Positions 35,573-44,590 of a DNA stretch of 64,000 nt are shown in pieces; position 1 is the first letter of the stretch, and every line of letters starts with the position of its first letter. A program made the translations under genes and the position numbers. The stretch is from Membranihabitans marinus (lineage in GTDB: Bacteria > Bacteroidota > Bacteroidia > Chitinophagales > Saprospiraceae). The stretch is taken from contig NZ_JAHVHU010000003.1 in NCBI RefSeq assembly GCF_019802045.1, positions 42,608-106,607 on the forward strand, written 5' to 3'. The notes below the pieces were generated by a model, which searched no databases, was not told where the DNA came from, and worked only from the letters and a program-made list of their open reading frames with translations.

Positions 35573-37236
35573 CTACATTATCCTTTTTAATACGAATTGA
35601 TTGACGCCCTTTGGCAAAGAAAGTGAAATTCCATCTTTCAACTGCTGACCGGAAAAAGTCTGTTCCCTTTCTTTACTAAAATCGATCAATTCATAATTCT
35701 CATTTTTTTCCGGCGTAAACCACTCCGGAAATTGATTGATCCGAGGCCAATCAAAGGGCATATTCATAATGGTCTTGTGTCGAGGGGCATCAAATTTCAA
35801 CACGCCGTTCCAATCCTTTTCGAGCGTTAGACTGATCCATAAATCACCATCTTCTCGAACCGCTCCGAGCTGAAGATCAGATCGCCACGGGTGGGCCGTC
35901 ACGCCCTGGGTTTTCCACAGACAATACATAATGGTCGTTCTGGCAAAATTTCCATCACCATGCCATCCTTCAATAACGCCGGAGGAGCGCCATTGCGAAG
36001 TATTCGGTCGGTGACTCGAATCTTGCATAGACCACATCACCTGGATTTCACTATCCATCCAGGCAGCGGCGGAGGGGAGGGGTTCCCGGGCATAAAAATT
36101 CAACACGCCTTCAATGGCATCCGCATACCCATCTGCAGAACCGGTCTCCCAATCAAAATTCCGATAGTTCTCATTTAATGCGCCGAGTCCTTTCAACGCA
36201 GCTGTCCGATAGGCATCCACCGAATCAAGCTGATAGACCGAATAGAATCCGTTGAAGGTATATCCGAAATTATCGGCAATACGATCCTTTACTATTTCTC
36301 CGGATTGTGGATTAATCGCATCATAAAAAAGCCCGTCTTTGTTTCTTCCCACTTCGAGGATGCGATCAAGCATCTCGTGGATATGGGGCTGGTAGTCTTC
36401 TTTTTTATGGCGCGCTGCAAAACTAGAAGTTACATAAAGCTCACAAAGGCCGGATACAATCTCACAACCATGGTCCCGCAATCGGAGTACTGAAAAATCC
36501 CTGGTGGGATGCTGATTGCCCAATAAATAATAATCACCCAATCGGATGGCCCAATCGAGGTATTTTTGTTCTCCGGTCATCCAATAAATCCGGGAGAGCA
36601 CTTGCAGCATTTCACCATTCACTTCCACATTGGTCGAGACGATGTTTCCATAGTGGGTCTCCACTAGGACATGTTTCCACAGATCATACAGGATGCCGAT
36701 CATTCTTGTGGACCACGGGCTTTCCCCCAACCATTCCGTCAGAGGCAATAGCCCGTCTTTTATGTATTCGGAAGAACCAAATATAATACGCTCCAAATCG
36801 GCATTCGGCGCTTTAAAATCTCGTTGATCAAAAGAATAGGTGTCCGGGAGCCGGTCAATCCGGGAGGTAAGCCGGTTTTCGCTTTCCAGCATATCCATCA
36901 TCCGTCCCGGAAAAGGTCCTGATCTGTCAGTGCCGCTGTCAAAACCATAAAGGGATAATTATCGGCGGCGGCATCCTGAGCATTCCAGATGTTCGTATCC
37001 TTGTACAAGTTCCTGGGGATGAGCCCGGTGGTTGGATCTGCGTGCGCCAGCCAATCATCCACAAATCGTCGACACCTTTCCAATCCTTCGATGACGACTA
37101 CTCCATTAGCATGCGCCCGTGTAAAGGCCTGATTTTCTGCCATCGTGGGCACAATCGGATTTTTCGAAGGTCGATGGCATGACAGCAGTAGACAACTCAC
37201 TAAAAGTATGGTTCTAAATAGCGGAAGCGTATTCAT
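35573..37236 (-). pseudogene. Lipoprotein with alpha/alpha-toroid-like domain, frameshifted
   Basis: Two frames join into one 553-residue protein. The N-terminal part (from ATG 37236) has a lipobox, LVSCLLLSC. The C-terminal part (35573-36901) contains SPWSTRMIGILYDLWKHVLVETHYG, EVNGEMLQVLSRIYWMTGEQKYLDWAI and GIIEGWHGDGNFARTT-like motifs, suggesting a six-hairpin sugar-enzyme fold; the family is uncharacterised. A missing C in the CCGGG run near 36906-36909 explains the break (DLF-PG-RMMDML). Base composition is like the core regions, unlike its surroundings. Confidence 0.75.
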
Positions 37237-37937
37237 GAGTTTGTTTAATGGTGATAATGTGGATGAACGGTCTCTGTATGGTATTGCAGCATCTTGCACG
37301 CTGTTGTAATACCATATGCAGTGTTGAGCGGTTCCTCCCTTTTGGAGGAAGTGAACCGCAATAAATATACGACATTTCTTCGCATTTTAGTGAACCTTAC
37401 ATCATTGTACGGAATCAGAAGCGCCCAAAATAATGAGTTCAAAAGTTCCCAGCGGGGTCAAAACATCCTAGCCCCGGGTTTCAACCCGGGGTATATGTGG
37501 TTTAGAGGTCGACTTGGCGCGATTTTTGACCAAAAATCGGGCCAAGCAAAATTTGAACCTTGGTTTTAATATTGGGGATTTCATAATTTCAAAATATAGA
37601 TTATCAATTAGTTGCATTTAGGCCAGGATTTATTGTGAACGGGTGTGGTACTGAATAAAAATACATTTTACCATAGGAGAAAATCCGATCAAAGCAGTAC
37701 CTGAGCTCGCATCCCTTGACGATAGGTTGAGTAAAAGTTTAAATTCAAGAATAACCAGGTGGTTTGATTCGCCTTGGTTTTTGCAAGGGATCACTATCCG
37801 CCGGGTTGTCCTGTTTATCTTTTCAATTTTCCGATTATTATGCTCTTTTCAAATCCGGATTTAGGGGGTCAATATGGTCCGGAATATCCACGTGATTAAA
37901 TAATTACGTAAACCAAACAACCAAAACCGTTAAAAGA
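37237..37937. other. Intergenic stretch with hairpin and IS21-end scars
   Basis: Contains the CCCCGGGTT/AACCCGGGG hairpin (37472-37491), and from ~37800 the ~90-bp IS21 end block ending in GTCCGGAATATCC. No gene seen. Confidence 0.55.
37472..37491. repeat. REP-like hairpin (CCCCGGGTT-TC-AACCCGGGG)
   Basis: Perfect 9-bp arms and a 2-nt centre. Similar in type to the GGGGTTC hairpins at 21.5 kb. Confidence 0.7.
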
Positions 37938-38094
37938 GGGGGTCAGCATGCTCCGGATTTTGAGTCCAGGGGGGTCAATTTGCTCCGGATAAATATTAGC
38001 TTACCTTCTTAATTTAGAAGCTATTTAGAGTAAATTCGACCCCGTTTTCCTTGTTTTAAAAAAGGGTGGTCAACATCCGCCGGATTGTCATGTT
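37938..38094. repeat. 157-bp direct repeat, left copy
   Basis: Identical to 40739-40895 by visual comparison. Contains GGGGGTCAGCATGCTCCGGA, GGGGGGTCAATTTGCTCCGG and GGTCAACATCCGCCGGATTG blocks. The pair flanks the IS21 genes. Confidence 0.88.
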
Positions 38095-38165
38095 TGTTTT
38101 ATTAATTTTCCGACTTTTATGCTCTTTTAAAATCCGGATTTAGGGGGTCAATATGGTTCGGAGTA

Positions 38166-38263
38166 TCCAGTAATATCGGAAATCACCTTTCCCATTGAAG
38201 ATTTACCAACACCATTACCTCCAAAAAAGTAGTTTATTTTGGCTCAAATTCTACAATTTGATT
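38166..38263 (-). pseudogene. P-loop stub of an AAA-ATPase gene
   Basis: The minus strand reads IVEFEP...NYFFGGNGVGKSSMGKVISDITG across a frame change. This is the N-terminal Walker A of an AAA15/SMC-like ATPase (usual form FGGNGSGKSSL). The rest of the gene is absent; IS21-end sequence lies on both sides. Confidence 0.6.
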
Positions 38264-38360
38264 GTAGGTGCATATTCCGGTGATACTGCCCCCCCAATCC
38301 GGTGATGTTGACCCCCCCTGGGAGTTTTTGGTTATTCGGGTGGCAATTATACTGACAAAA

Positions 38361-39078
38361 TTACTGTTTTTTCCTTAGACTTTCTCCTTTCAGCTCTATT
38401 CTGTGTGAAGTATAGACCAATCGGTCTAGAATCGCATCCGCTATGGTAGCTTCACCAATTATATCAAACCAAGAGGCTACCGGAAGTTGGCTTACTATAA
38501 TAGTTGAGTGCCTCGCATGACGATCTTCGATAATTTCCATCAAGTCAAGTTGCTGTTGTTTTTCCAGATGGGTTAGACCAAAGTCATCTAATATTAACAG
38601 ATGAGTTTTAGCGATCTTCAGAAAAAAGGATAATATGGTTCCTTCCAGTCGGGAGATCTTTAGTTTTTGTGTTAGCTTTTGCATATTGAAATAAGCCGTT
38701 TTATAGCCTTGTGCACATGCCTGGTGACCGAGTGCTGAAGCGATAAAGCTCTTCCCACAGCCGGTAGCTCCGGTGATGATAATGGATTCACCATTCTTCA
38801 AATAATTACCTGTAGTTAGCGATGCGAGAAGTGTTTTGTCTATGCCGCGGGATGCGTCCATGTGGAGCTCTTCGATAGAAGCCTGGTAGCGGAACTTAGC
38901 ATTCTTCTGCAGTCGGTCAAAACGACGTTGTTCCCGATCCAATTTCTCTGCCTGAAGCAATATCTCCAGTCCTTCGCTCAGGGTGATCCTGGTGATGGCG
39001 TGTCTCGACTAAGGATTCCCAGCTGCGGCTCATTCCCTGCAGTCGCAGTTCATTTAATTTTGATGTGATTTGTGTCAT
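38361..39078 (-). pseudogene. istB: IstB ATP-binding helper, frameshifted
   Basis: AAA+ helper of IS21 transposition. The main frame (from about 38960 down) has Walker A GATGCGKSFIAS, Walker B HLLILDDFG and the C-terminal LDRLVYTSHRIELKGESLRKK. The first 30 residues (MTQITSKLNELRLQGMSRSWESLVE) lie in another frame starting at ATG 39078. One extra C in the GGG run at 38981-38983 (plus strand) joins DH to LSEGLEILLQAEK. The frame shift probably inactivates it. Confidence 0.83.
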
Positions 39079-39090
39079 AATGTGTTGTGT

Positions 39091-40635
39091 TTATGAATAA
39101 TATTTTTCTCCTCGGATGTTGTCATGATTCGGTAAGCTTCTTTTTTGAGCCTCTTCAGGATGATCCACCATTTTGGTTTTGATTAGTTTTAGGATGAATC
39201 CGTAGCTGTATATTTTGTGCGTGATAGCAAGTTTGCAGGCTCTTTTAAACAGTTCTTTGTCTGTCTTGCTATACAGCCTTAGTATGCCATCACAGGTTCT
39301 GTAAAGTTGTTCTGGTGGCCGGTTCTGGTCAAACAAGAGCTGGGTAAAATGGTGCAGCACCTCACAGCAATGCCTGGCCCGACGAATATAATAGCCTGGG
39401 CTACGATTCAGATAATGTTTATGTGTGGAGCAAAGATGGTCCTTGACGGTAGAATATGCATTGCTGGTTCGATTTCTGCGATGTGTTGCCACACATGATC
39501 CATCGATATAGATGCGGATCATAGAACGGGTGTATATTACTTTTGCCTTCTGACCGATATAGATATAGGGGACGCTGTAGAAATGATTGTCCTGCCCCAG
39601 CTGCACATGATTGTTTTGTTGCACCTTATAAGTTTTGTAATATTTAATTTCAAAGAGTTGGTTTGGTAGGGGGCTGAGATGGTGTTTTTCATAAGCCATA
39701 AATTTTTCTTCACGGCAGTAGGATTTATTTTGCATCCGGGTTTGATTGTGATCTAACATTTTTTCGCTGATCGCTTTATTGAGCTCGGACAGACTAAAAA
39801 AGCGCTGGTTCCGGATCTTTGCAAATACCCGACTATAAACCAACTTGACTTGATTTTCGACCAATGCTTTGTCTTTTGGCTTGGCCGGTCTTGTCGGGAT
39901 CACGGTAGTACCGTAGTGATTGGCAAAGTCTTCGAGAGCTGTGTTAATATCTGGTTCGTACCGGTCGGCTTTGATGACTGCACTCTTGAGATTATCAGGC
40001 ACTAATACCTGTGGCACCCCACCCAGAAAATGCAGACATCGTCCCAAAGCATATAGGAATTCTTCAACGCTTTGGTTGCGTACAGCAATAGCAAAGCCAT
40101 AATCAGAATAAGGCAAACACGCGACAAATACAGAGCACTCTACCACCTCTCCCGTCTTCCGATCAACGTACGATAGCTTCTTTCCTGCAAAGTCGATATA
40201 GAGCTTTTCTCCAGGATGGTGGGTAAGAATCATAGTAGGCTTAGCAGCCTTCCTATGCTGAGATAAATGAAAGAAAAACTGGCTGCGTGCATATCCATTC
40301 GGATAGTCCACTTTGTATTCTTCCCAGAGGAGCTGCCGAGTTACTCCGACCCTTCCCAGCTCCTTGGAATAGTAATCCAGCCGATTTTTCAGATGTACAT
40401 ACCGATCCTCTTTGTAGGCCAGATTGCCCGCATGGAACTGCTTCTCAAGCTCTGGATTTTCCAGTGCTATGAGATCGTCTATATCCGACTGTATATGCGG
40501 AAGCTTCTCGAGATAAGCCTTGACGGTATTCCGGCTGATGTCCAGTATCCGGGCAATGGACTTTTTAGATTCTCCTTGTTTGTGTAGTTGCAATAGTTGC
40601 TTGATCTTACTCATAGATTTTGGTTTTCCTGCCAT
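39091..40635 (-). CDS. istA: IS21-family transposase (integrase)
   Basis: 514 residues. N-terminal HTH (MSKIKQLLQLHKQGESKKSIARILDISRNTVKAYL) binds the terminal repeats; the RNase H-like DDE core has YIDFAGKK (~D), VLVPDNLKSA (~D) and ALVENQVKLVYSR (~E). The C-terminal domain begins near 330. It ends 12 bp before istB on the same strand, the normal IS21 order. Frame intact. Confidence 0.93.
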   Translation of the reverse strand: MAGKPKSMSKIKQLLQLHKQGESKKSIARILDISRNTVKAYLEKLPHIQSDIDDLIALENPELEKQFHAGNLAYKEDRYVHLKNRLDYYSKELGRVGVTRQLLWEEYKVDYPNGYARSQFFFHLSQHRKAAKPTMILTHHPGEKLYIDFAGKKLSYVDRKTGEVVECSVFVACLPYSDYGFAIAVRNQSVEEFLYALGRCLHFLGGVPQVLVPDNLKSAVIKADRYEPDINTALEDFANHYGTTVIPTRPAKPKDKALVENQVKLVYSRVFAKIRNQRFFSLSELNKAISEKMLDHNQTRMQNKSYCREEKFMAYEKHHLSPLPNQLFEIKYYKTYKVQQNNHVQLGQDNHFYSVPYIYIGQKAKVIYTRSMIRIYIDGSCVATHRRNRTSNAYSTVKDHLCSTHKHYLNRSPGYYIRRARHCCEVLHHFTQLLFDQNRPPEQLYRTCDGILRLYSKTDKELFKRACKLAITHKIYSYGFILKLIKTKMVDHPEEAQKRSLPNHDNIRGEKYYS

Positions 40636-40738
40636 CGTTTGATTGATTTACACATTATGAAAATTTGTAAATCAATCAACCAAAAACTACTCACAAGGGG
40701 GTCAACATGCTCCGGATTTTTTTCCCCCAATTCTTGAT

Positions 40739-40895
40739 GGGGGTCAGCATGCTCCGGATTTTGAGTCCAGGGGGGTCAATTTGCTCCGGATAAATATTAG
40801 CTTACCTTCTTAATTTAGAAGCTATTTAGAGTAAATTCGACCCCGTTTTCCTTGTTTTAAAAAAGGGTGGTCAACATCCGCCGGATTGTCATGTT
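40739..40895. repeat. 157-bp direct repeat, right copy
   Basis: Identical to 37938-38094 by visual comparison. Followed by a diverged copy of the ~90-bp block ending GTCCGGAATATCC at 40972. Confidence 0.88.
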
Positions 40896-41059
40896 ATTTT
40901 TTCGTGATATCCGGTTTTTACGCTCTTTTGCTATCCGGATTTGGGGGGGGCAGTATAGTCCGGAATATCCAGTAGCATGCTGTTTTATGTAGTTTTATTT
41001 TGTTCAGCATCCGTTTCTGATAAGTCTTTTTTATTCAATCAATTAATGTGTCATTAGTG

Positions 41060-41330
41060 CGCTGGCTCTTCTTTCGCGTGAACGGTCAAGTACAAGCGTA
41101 GTGCGGGATTTCTAAGCACTTTACTTTCGGTTCGGCACTATGTTGTTAGTATTCAGTTCTTTAAATTTTAGCATTTTCGCCCGCATTACGCTTATACATG
41201 GTTGTGCGGTCATATTTATTTTAGTCTGTCTGTCGGCGTTGGCAAAGACTTAATCTTTTGCAATTTTTAGTTGCAGCGATGGCAGGTGCGAGTTGCAAAT
41301 GTGTATGGCTTTTAGCGTTGGCATATTATG
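41060..41330. repeat. Palindromic boundary sequence, operon 3' side
   Basis: Contains GTGCGCTGGC, GCGTAGTGCGGG, CGGTTCGGCACTATGTTGTTAG, TTGTGCGGTCA, GGCGTTGGCAAAG and GCGTTGGC segments with short inverted complements. It lies right after the last gene of the nine-gene operon. Similar sequence is on the other side at 52925-53060 and partly at 30699-30739. No gene seen. Confidence 0.55.
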
Positions 41331-41338
41331 TTCAATTT

Positions 41339-41866
41339 TTATTCATTGTTCATTTTCCAAAGTCCTCGATTGTTTTCCCTTGCTTCTTGCTGATATTTCA
41401 CAAATTCGTCCGCGTATTTTACATTCGGAGGAACGGTCATAACCATTGCATATCCATTTTTCACTAAGTCAGCATTAACGAATGTTCCATCTGTCAAATA
41501 AATGTATGCAAGTGTTCTACCATATTGGTCTAAGCTGTCAACATCAAATTCAAGGCGTACACTTTGCCCGTCAAACATATTTGATAAGTAATTCTTGGCC
41601 TCTTCGCCATAATACCCCTTTTTCTTTTTAAAAACATTTCTAGATTCTGGTGCATCAACTCCGATTAGACGAATTTTTTTTCCTTTTGCGGAACCGTCAT
41701 CAGCCCAAAATGTATCTCCGTCCACTACTTTGGTGACTTTTAAAAAGCCTTCCTTATCGGATTGTTCGCTTTGTTCCGATTGTGCTTTCCGATTACCACT
41801 TTTTGAATTACACGAAAAGGCTGTAAGAGATGCAACAATAAAAAAAATTATTAGCCTTTTCATCAA
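41339..41866 (-). CDS. Staphylococcal-nuclease-like lipoprotein
   Basis: 175 residues, lipobox LTAFSC near residue 19, a basic/acidic linker, then a thermonuclease domain: KVVDGDTFWADD (metal Asp), KIRLIGVDAPESRN (catalytic Arg, Asp and Glu) and LDQYGRTLAYIYL (second catalytic Arg). All main active-site residues appear present. SNase cuts DNA and RNA in a calcium-dependent way; the lipid anchor puts it in the periplasm or on the outer membrane. Last gene of the operon, overlapping the retropepsin-like gene by 4 bp (ATGA). Confidence 0.9.
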   Translation of the reverse strand: MMKRLIIFFIVASLTAFSCNSKSGNRKAQSEQSEQSDKEGFLKVTKVVDGDTFWADDGSAKGKKIRLIGVDAPESRNVFKKKKGYYGEEAKNYLSNMFDGQSVRLEFDVDSLDQYGRTLAYIYLTDGTFVNADLVKNGYAMVMTVPPNVKYADEFVKYQQEARENNRGLWKMNNE

Positions 41867-42390
41867 TCTAAAGTAATTTGACTGTTATTATAATCTATTG
41901 TTATTTGGCCAAATTGATTTAAAGCTGATTGACCCAAAAGCAAGGGTGCGGATGTATTATGTATAATTGAAGCTTTCACATTGTGTAATACCTTGTTTCC
42001 AATCTGTACTGTTTTAAGATTGATTATTGAACCCTCAGAAATACTGCCATCAGCGATTTGATACTGCTGGGCCCCAATAAAATCATCTTCTGTTAATGTC
42101 CCTTGTCTGTATAAAAAAAGAGCTTCCACCTCTGAAATGGTTATGTCTGATGCTCCGGTGTCGAAGATAAAATCCATATTCGAGCCATTGACTATTGCTG
42201 GTATTAAGTAAACCCCACCTGATTTTCTCATCTTGATTACATTCTTGCCTTCGAAATTATTCGACCGTTTAGTAGTAGAGTTAACTTGAGGCATTTCATT
42301 TTTAGATGCAGGTTTGCGTCTTCCCGATTGAGTGCAAGCAGATATTAAGACACAAATGCAAACAGTAAATATCAATCCTTTTGTCTTCAT
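41863..42390 (-). CDS. Retropepsin-like aspartic protease lipoprotein
   Basis: 175 residues with lipobox VLISAC near residue 19. The protease domain has IPAIVNGSNMDFIFDTGASDITIS (catalytic Asp in DTGAS), then HNVKASIIHNTSAPLLLGQSALNQFGQITID, the second half of a single-lobe (retroviral-type) aspartic protease, which works as a dimer. Anchored outside the cytoplasm. It overlaps both its neighbours by 4 bp, which ties it to the stator-like genes. Substrate unknown; activation of a partner in the complex is a possibility. Confidence 0.88.
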   Translation of the reverse strand: MKTKGLIFTVCICVLISACTQSGRRKPASKNEMPQVNSTTKRSNNFEGKNVIKMRKSGGVYLIPAIVNGSNMDFIFDTGASDITISEVEALFLYRQGTLTEDDFIGAQQYQIADGSISEGSIINLKTVQIGNKVLHNVKASIIHNTSAPLLLGQSALNQFGQITIDYNNSQITLD

Positions 42391-43019
42391 TCTATTCTTA
42401 TTTCACCAATTTTAGGTGTTATCTGTATTGTAAACTTTCTGTTTTCATCTTCATTAGTGTCACGAGCTTTTCCAAAATATCCACTACCGACAATCATTAA
42501 TTCACAGTTGCTAATCTCTGTAAAGTCCAAGCCGTTATCTTGCCAATAATTCACTAATGACAATGCCCTTTTATAACTAAGATTATATCCTACATCGGGC
42601 ATTTTAAGATAATTATCATAAGACCTTTGCGTGTTGCCTTCCACTATTAGTAGATAACTAACTTTACTATTCGTGTTATTTAGTTGTTTAAGAAGAGCTG
42701 AAATGCTTTTTCCTGCTTTCAACAAATCAACAAGCACTATTTCGTCTAGGTCATTGATATTCGAGCTATTACTCGCAAAATTTACATTGAGATTAAGCTT
42801 ATACCGCTGATTTAATGGGTCATAAATAAAGTATTCAGAAGGGAGTGCTTTAACGGCTTCTTGGACTCTTTTTATTTCCCTTAATTGCTGTTCGGTCGCT
42901 CTCTGTTGATTTGTAAGCTTCAGATAAGTCAAAACATACAATACCAACATAATAAAAAATAAACTGGTCATTAAGTCGGTAAAACTTGGCCAAAAGAATC
43001 CTGAGCCTTTTCCTGTCAT
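42387..43019 (-). CDS. MotB/OmpA/ZorB-like stator subunit
   Basis: 210 residues. One N-terminal helix with a conserved acidic residue: FFWPSFTDLMTSLFFIMLVLYVLTYL, Asp15 at the place used for proton transfer in MotB, TolR, ExbD and ZorB. A short coiled coil follows (~36-57), then an OmpA-like peptidoglycan-binding domain (~73-205) with LIVEGNT, NLSYKRALSLVNYW and ENRKFTIQI. Overlaps its partner stator gene by 4 bp. No plug or ZorB-specific extension is evident; classed as ZorB-like by topology and context, not by search. Confidence 0.83.
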   Translation of the reverse strand: MTGKGSGFFWPSFTDLMTSLFFIMLVLYVLTYLKLTNQQRATEQQLREIKRVQEAVKALPSEYFIYDPLNQRYKLNLNVNFASNSSNINDLDEIVLVDLLKAGKSISALLKQLNNTNSKVSYLLIVEGNTQRSYDNYLKMPDVGYNLSYKRALSLVNYWQDNGLDFTEISNCELMIVGSGYFGKARDTNEDENRKFTIQITPKIGEIRIE

Positions 43020-44590
43020 ACCGAATTCTTTTTAGACTTAAATAGATTTCTAACAGAAGATATGACGTCTTTTTTGTTCTCAATCTGCTCAAGAATTACG
43101 ATTGCTTTCCCCATATTTCGATTTAAATCTTCTATTGTTTGTTTGAGTCTTTCACCCTGAGTAGCCGAACTGTTTTTGAATTGAGAAACATCTGTTTTGA
43201 GTGTTGACAAATGTTCGAGGTTGACCAAATTTGTTTTGCTTTCAGAAAGAGCATTTTTTAAAGCTTCTGTTTCATCGATTGTGAACTGTTTGACTGCTTC
43301 ACTTGAATTCTGAATGTGTTCTTTTAGTTCTTTAAACGTTTCGGAAATCGAATGTCCAACATCAGCAACTGTATTTGAGGTATACTCTTTATGTTCTTCC
43401 AACTTGTTGAAATGCTCAGAGAGAAACGTTAGTAGCTGTTGGCTCTGATTTAATTTGCTATCAAGATTTTCTGCAATAGCCCTGAAATTATCTGTTCTAG
43501 TGAGAAGCTCATTTGTCTTGGTGACAATTAACTGTGAGTTTTCAACAAATTGAGTTGTATTAGAAAGGAAGGCGTTAAACTTCTCAAATTTTTCTACAGA
43601 AAGGTCTAATTGTTTTAAAACGGCTACATTATACCTTGTCATTTGTGAGACCTTTACCTTGTCAAGTGCTTCAATTAATTCTTTTTGTTCTCTAATGGCC
43701 TGGCGATTGGAATCAAACACTCCAGTAAGTCCATTTAGGTTACTTTTAAACTCTTTATTAAACTCTAATAAATTTCTCTGAAGAGAATTTAGGGTTGAAG
43801 CTAAACCTTGGTTAATTATAGGAAGAAGTTCTACTTGAATAAAAGTATAAAACTCATTTTTTCTAGCCTCGCTGTAGCTTCTTGATCCTTTAAAAACCCA
43901 ACCTGAGTTAATTATGGTCAACATTAAACCCACAAAACTAGCTATCATCGCTATTTTAACACCACCAATAAGCATTGCAATACCTTCGTCAAGGGTTTTT
44001 CCTGTTTGTTCAGTACCTAGTTCTACACCTAAATCTGGCATATTAAAAAGGGCAATTACAATTCCCATCATAGTGCCCATTAAACCCAAATAGAGTGGAG
44101 TGCCCACTGATAAGTTTATATCCTCTTCTACTGCATCTATATTTCGCTCTACAATATCTTTCATCAGATTAAAATCTGAAGATGCACCTCTATTTCTTAT
44201 GAGGTAATTATTGACTGAGAACAAAATGTTTTTAAACACCTTATTCGCTTTACCGTCTATCTCAATAATATTTACTTCGGTTTTTTCAATATCTTCAATG
44301 ATTGGGCTAGAGATATTGAATAAATCCAAGTTTTCATTCTCATCCAAAACTTCGTCTGAATTAGAGTCTGGTCGAACTTCTTTATAACTATCTATATTTT
44401 TCAGGAATTCCTTCGGTGATAAGCTTTCTAGTTCTGAAACTTGAACAATAATATTAGTAACATATAATGAATTTATGTTTGGAATTATCCTCTTAAAAAG
44501 GCGAATTTTAAAAAATGTTCTTGCGAAAACACCTATCTGAATGGAAACAATAATGCAAACTAAAACTGTTTCAATGAATTCAATCTTCAT
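43016..44590 (-). CDS. MotA/TolQ/ZorA-like stator subunit with coiled-coil tail
   Basis: 524 residues. TM1 at ~5-27, a ~130-residue cytoplasmic insert, then the MotA/TolQ/ExbB core with TM2 (~162-184, TPLYLGLMGTMMGIVIALF) and TM3 (~209-231, GGVKIAMIASFVGLMLTI). From ~265 to 524 there is a long heptad-rich cytoplasmic tail, as in ZorA, where it forms a tail rod below the motor. It overlaps the MotB-like gene by 4 bp and the upstream gene by 11 bp. Only three TMs are seen, as in TolQ and ZorA rather than MotA. Confidence 0.83.
   Translation of the reverse strand: MKIEFIETVLVCIIVSIQIGVFARTFFKIRLFKRIIPNINSLYVTNIIVQVSELESLSPKEFLKNIDSYKEVRPDSNSDEVLDENENLDLFNISSPIIEDIEKTEVNIIEIDGKANKVFKNILFSVNNYLIRNRGASSDFNLMKDIVERNIDAVEEDINLSVGTPLYLGLMGTMMGIVIALFNMPDLGVELGTEQTGKTLDEGIAMLIGGVKIAMIASFVGLMLTIINSGWVFKGSRSYSEARKNEFYTFIQVELLPIINQGLASTLNSLQRNLLEFNKEFKSNLNGLTGVFDSNRQAIREQKELIEALDKVKVSQMTRYNVAVLKQLDLSVEKFEKFNAFLSNTTQFVENSQLIVTKTNELLTRTDNFRAIAENLDSKLNQSQQLLTFLSEHFNKLEEHKEYTSNTVADVGHSISETFKELKEHIQNSSEAVKQFTIDETEALKNALSESKTNLVNLEHLSTLKTDVSQFKNSSATQGERLKQTIEDLNRNMGKAIVILEQIENKKDVISSVRNLFKSKKNSV

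Larger units (their letters stand above)
38276..40757 (-). mobile_element. IS21-family insertion sequence
   Basis: istA and istB on the minus strand with the family's multiple short end repeats: CCGGTGATACTGCCCCCCC and CCGGTGATGTTGACCCCCC on the istB side (from ~38276) and GGGGGTCAACATGCTCCGGA plus GGGGGTCAGCATGCTCCGGA on the istA side (40697-40757). Borders are approximate since related scars abut it on both sides. Target duplications were not identified. istB is frameshifted, so the copy may not move by itself. Confidence 0.82.

Noticed and set aside
21190..40972. CRISPR array
   Set aside because: The repeated GC-rich blocks are irregularly spaced IS21 ends and REP hairpins; no regular repeat-spacer pattern and no cas gene.
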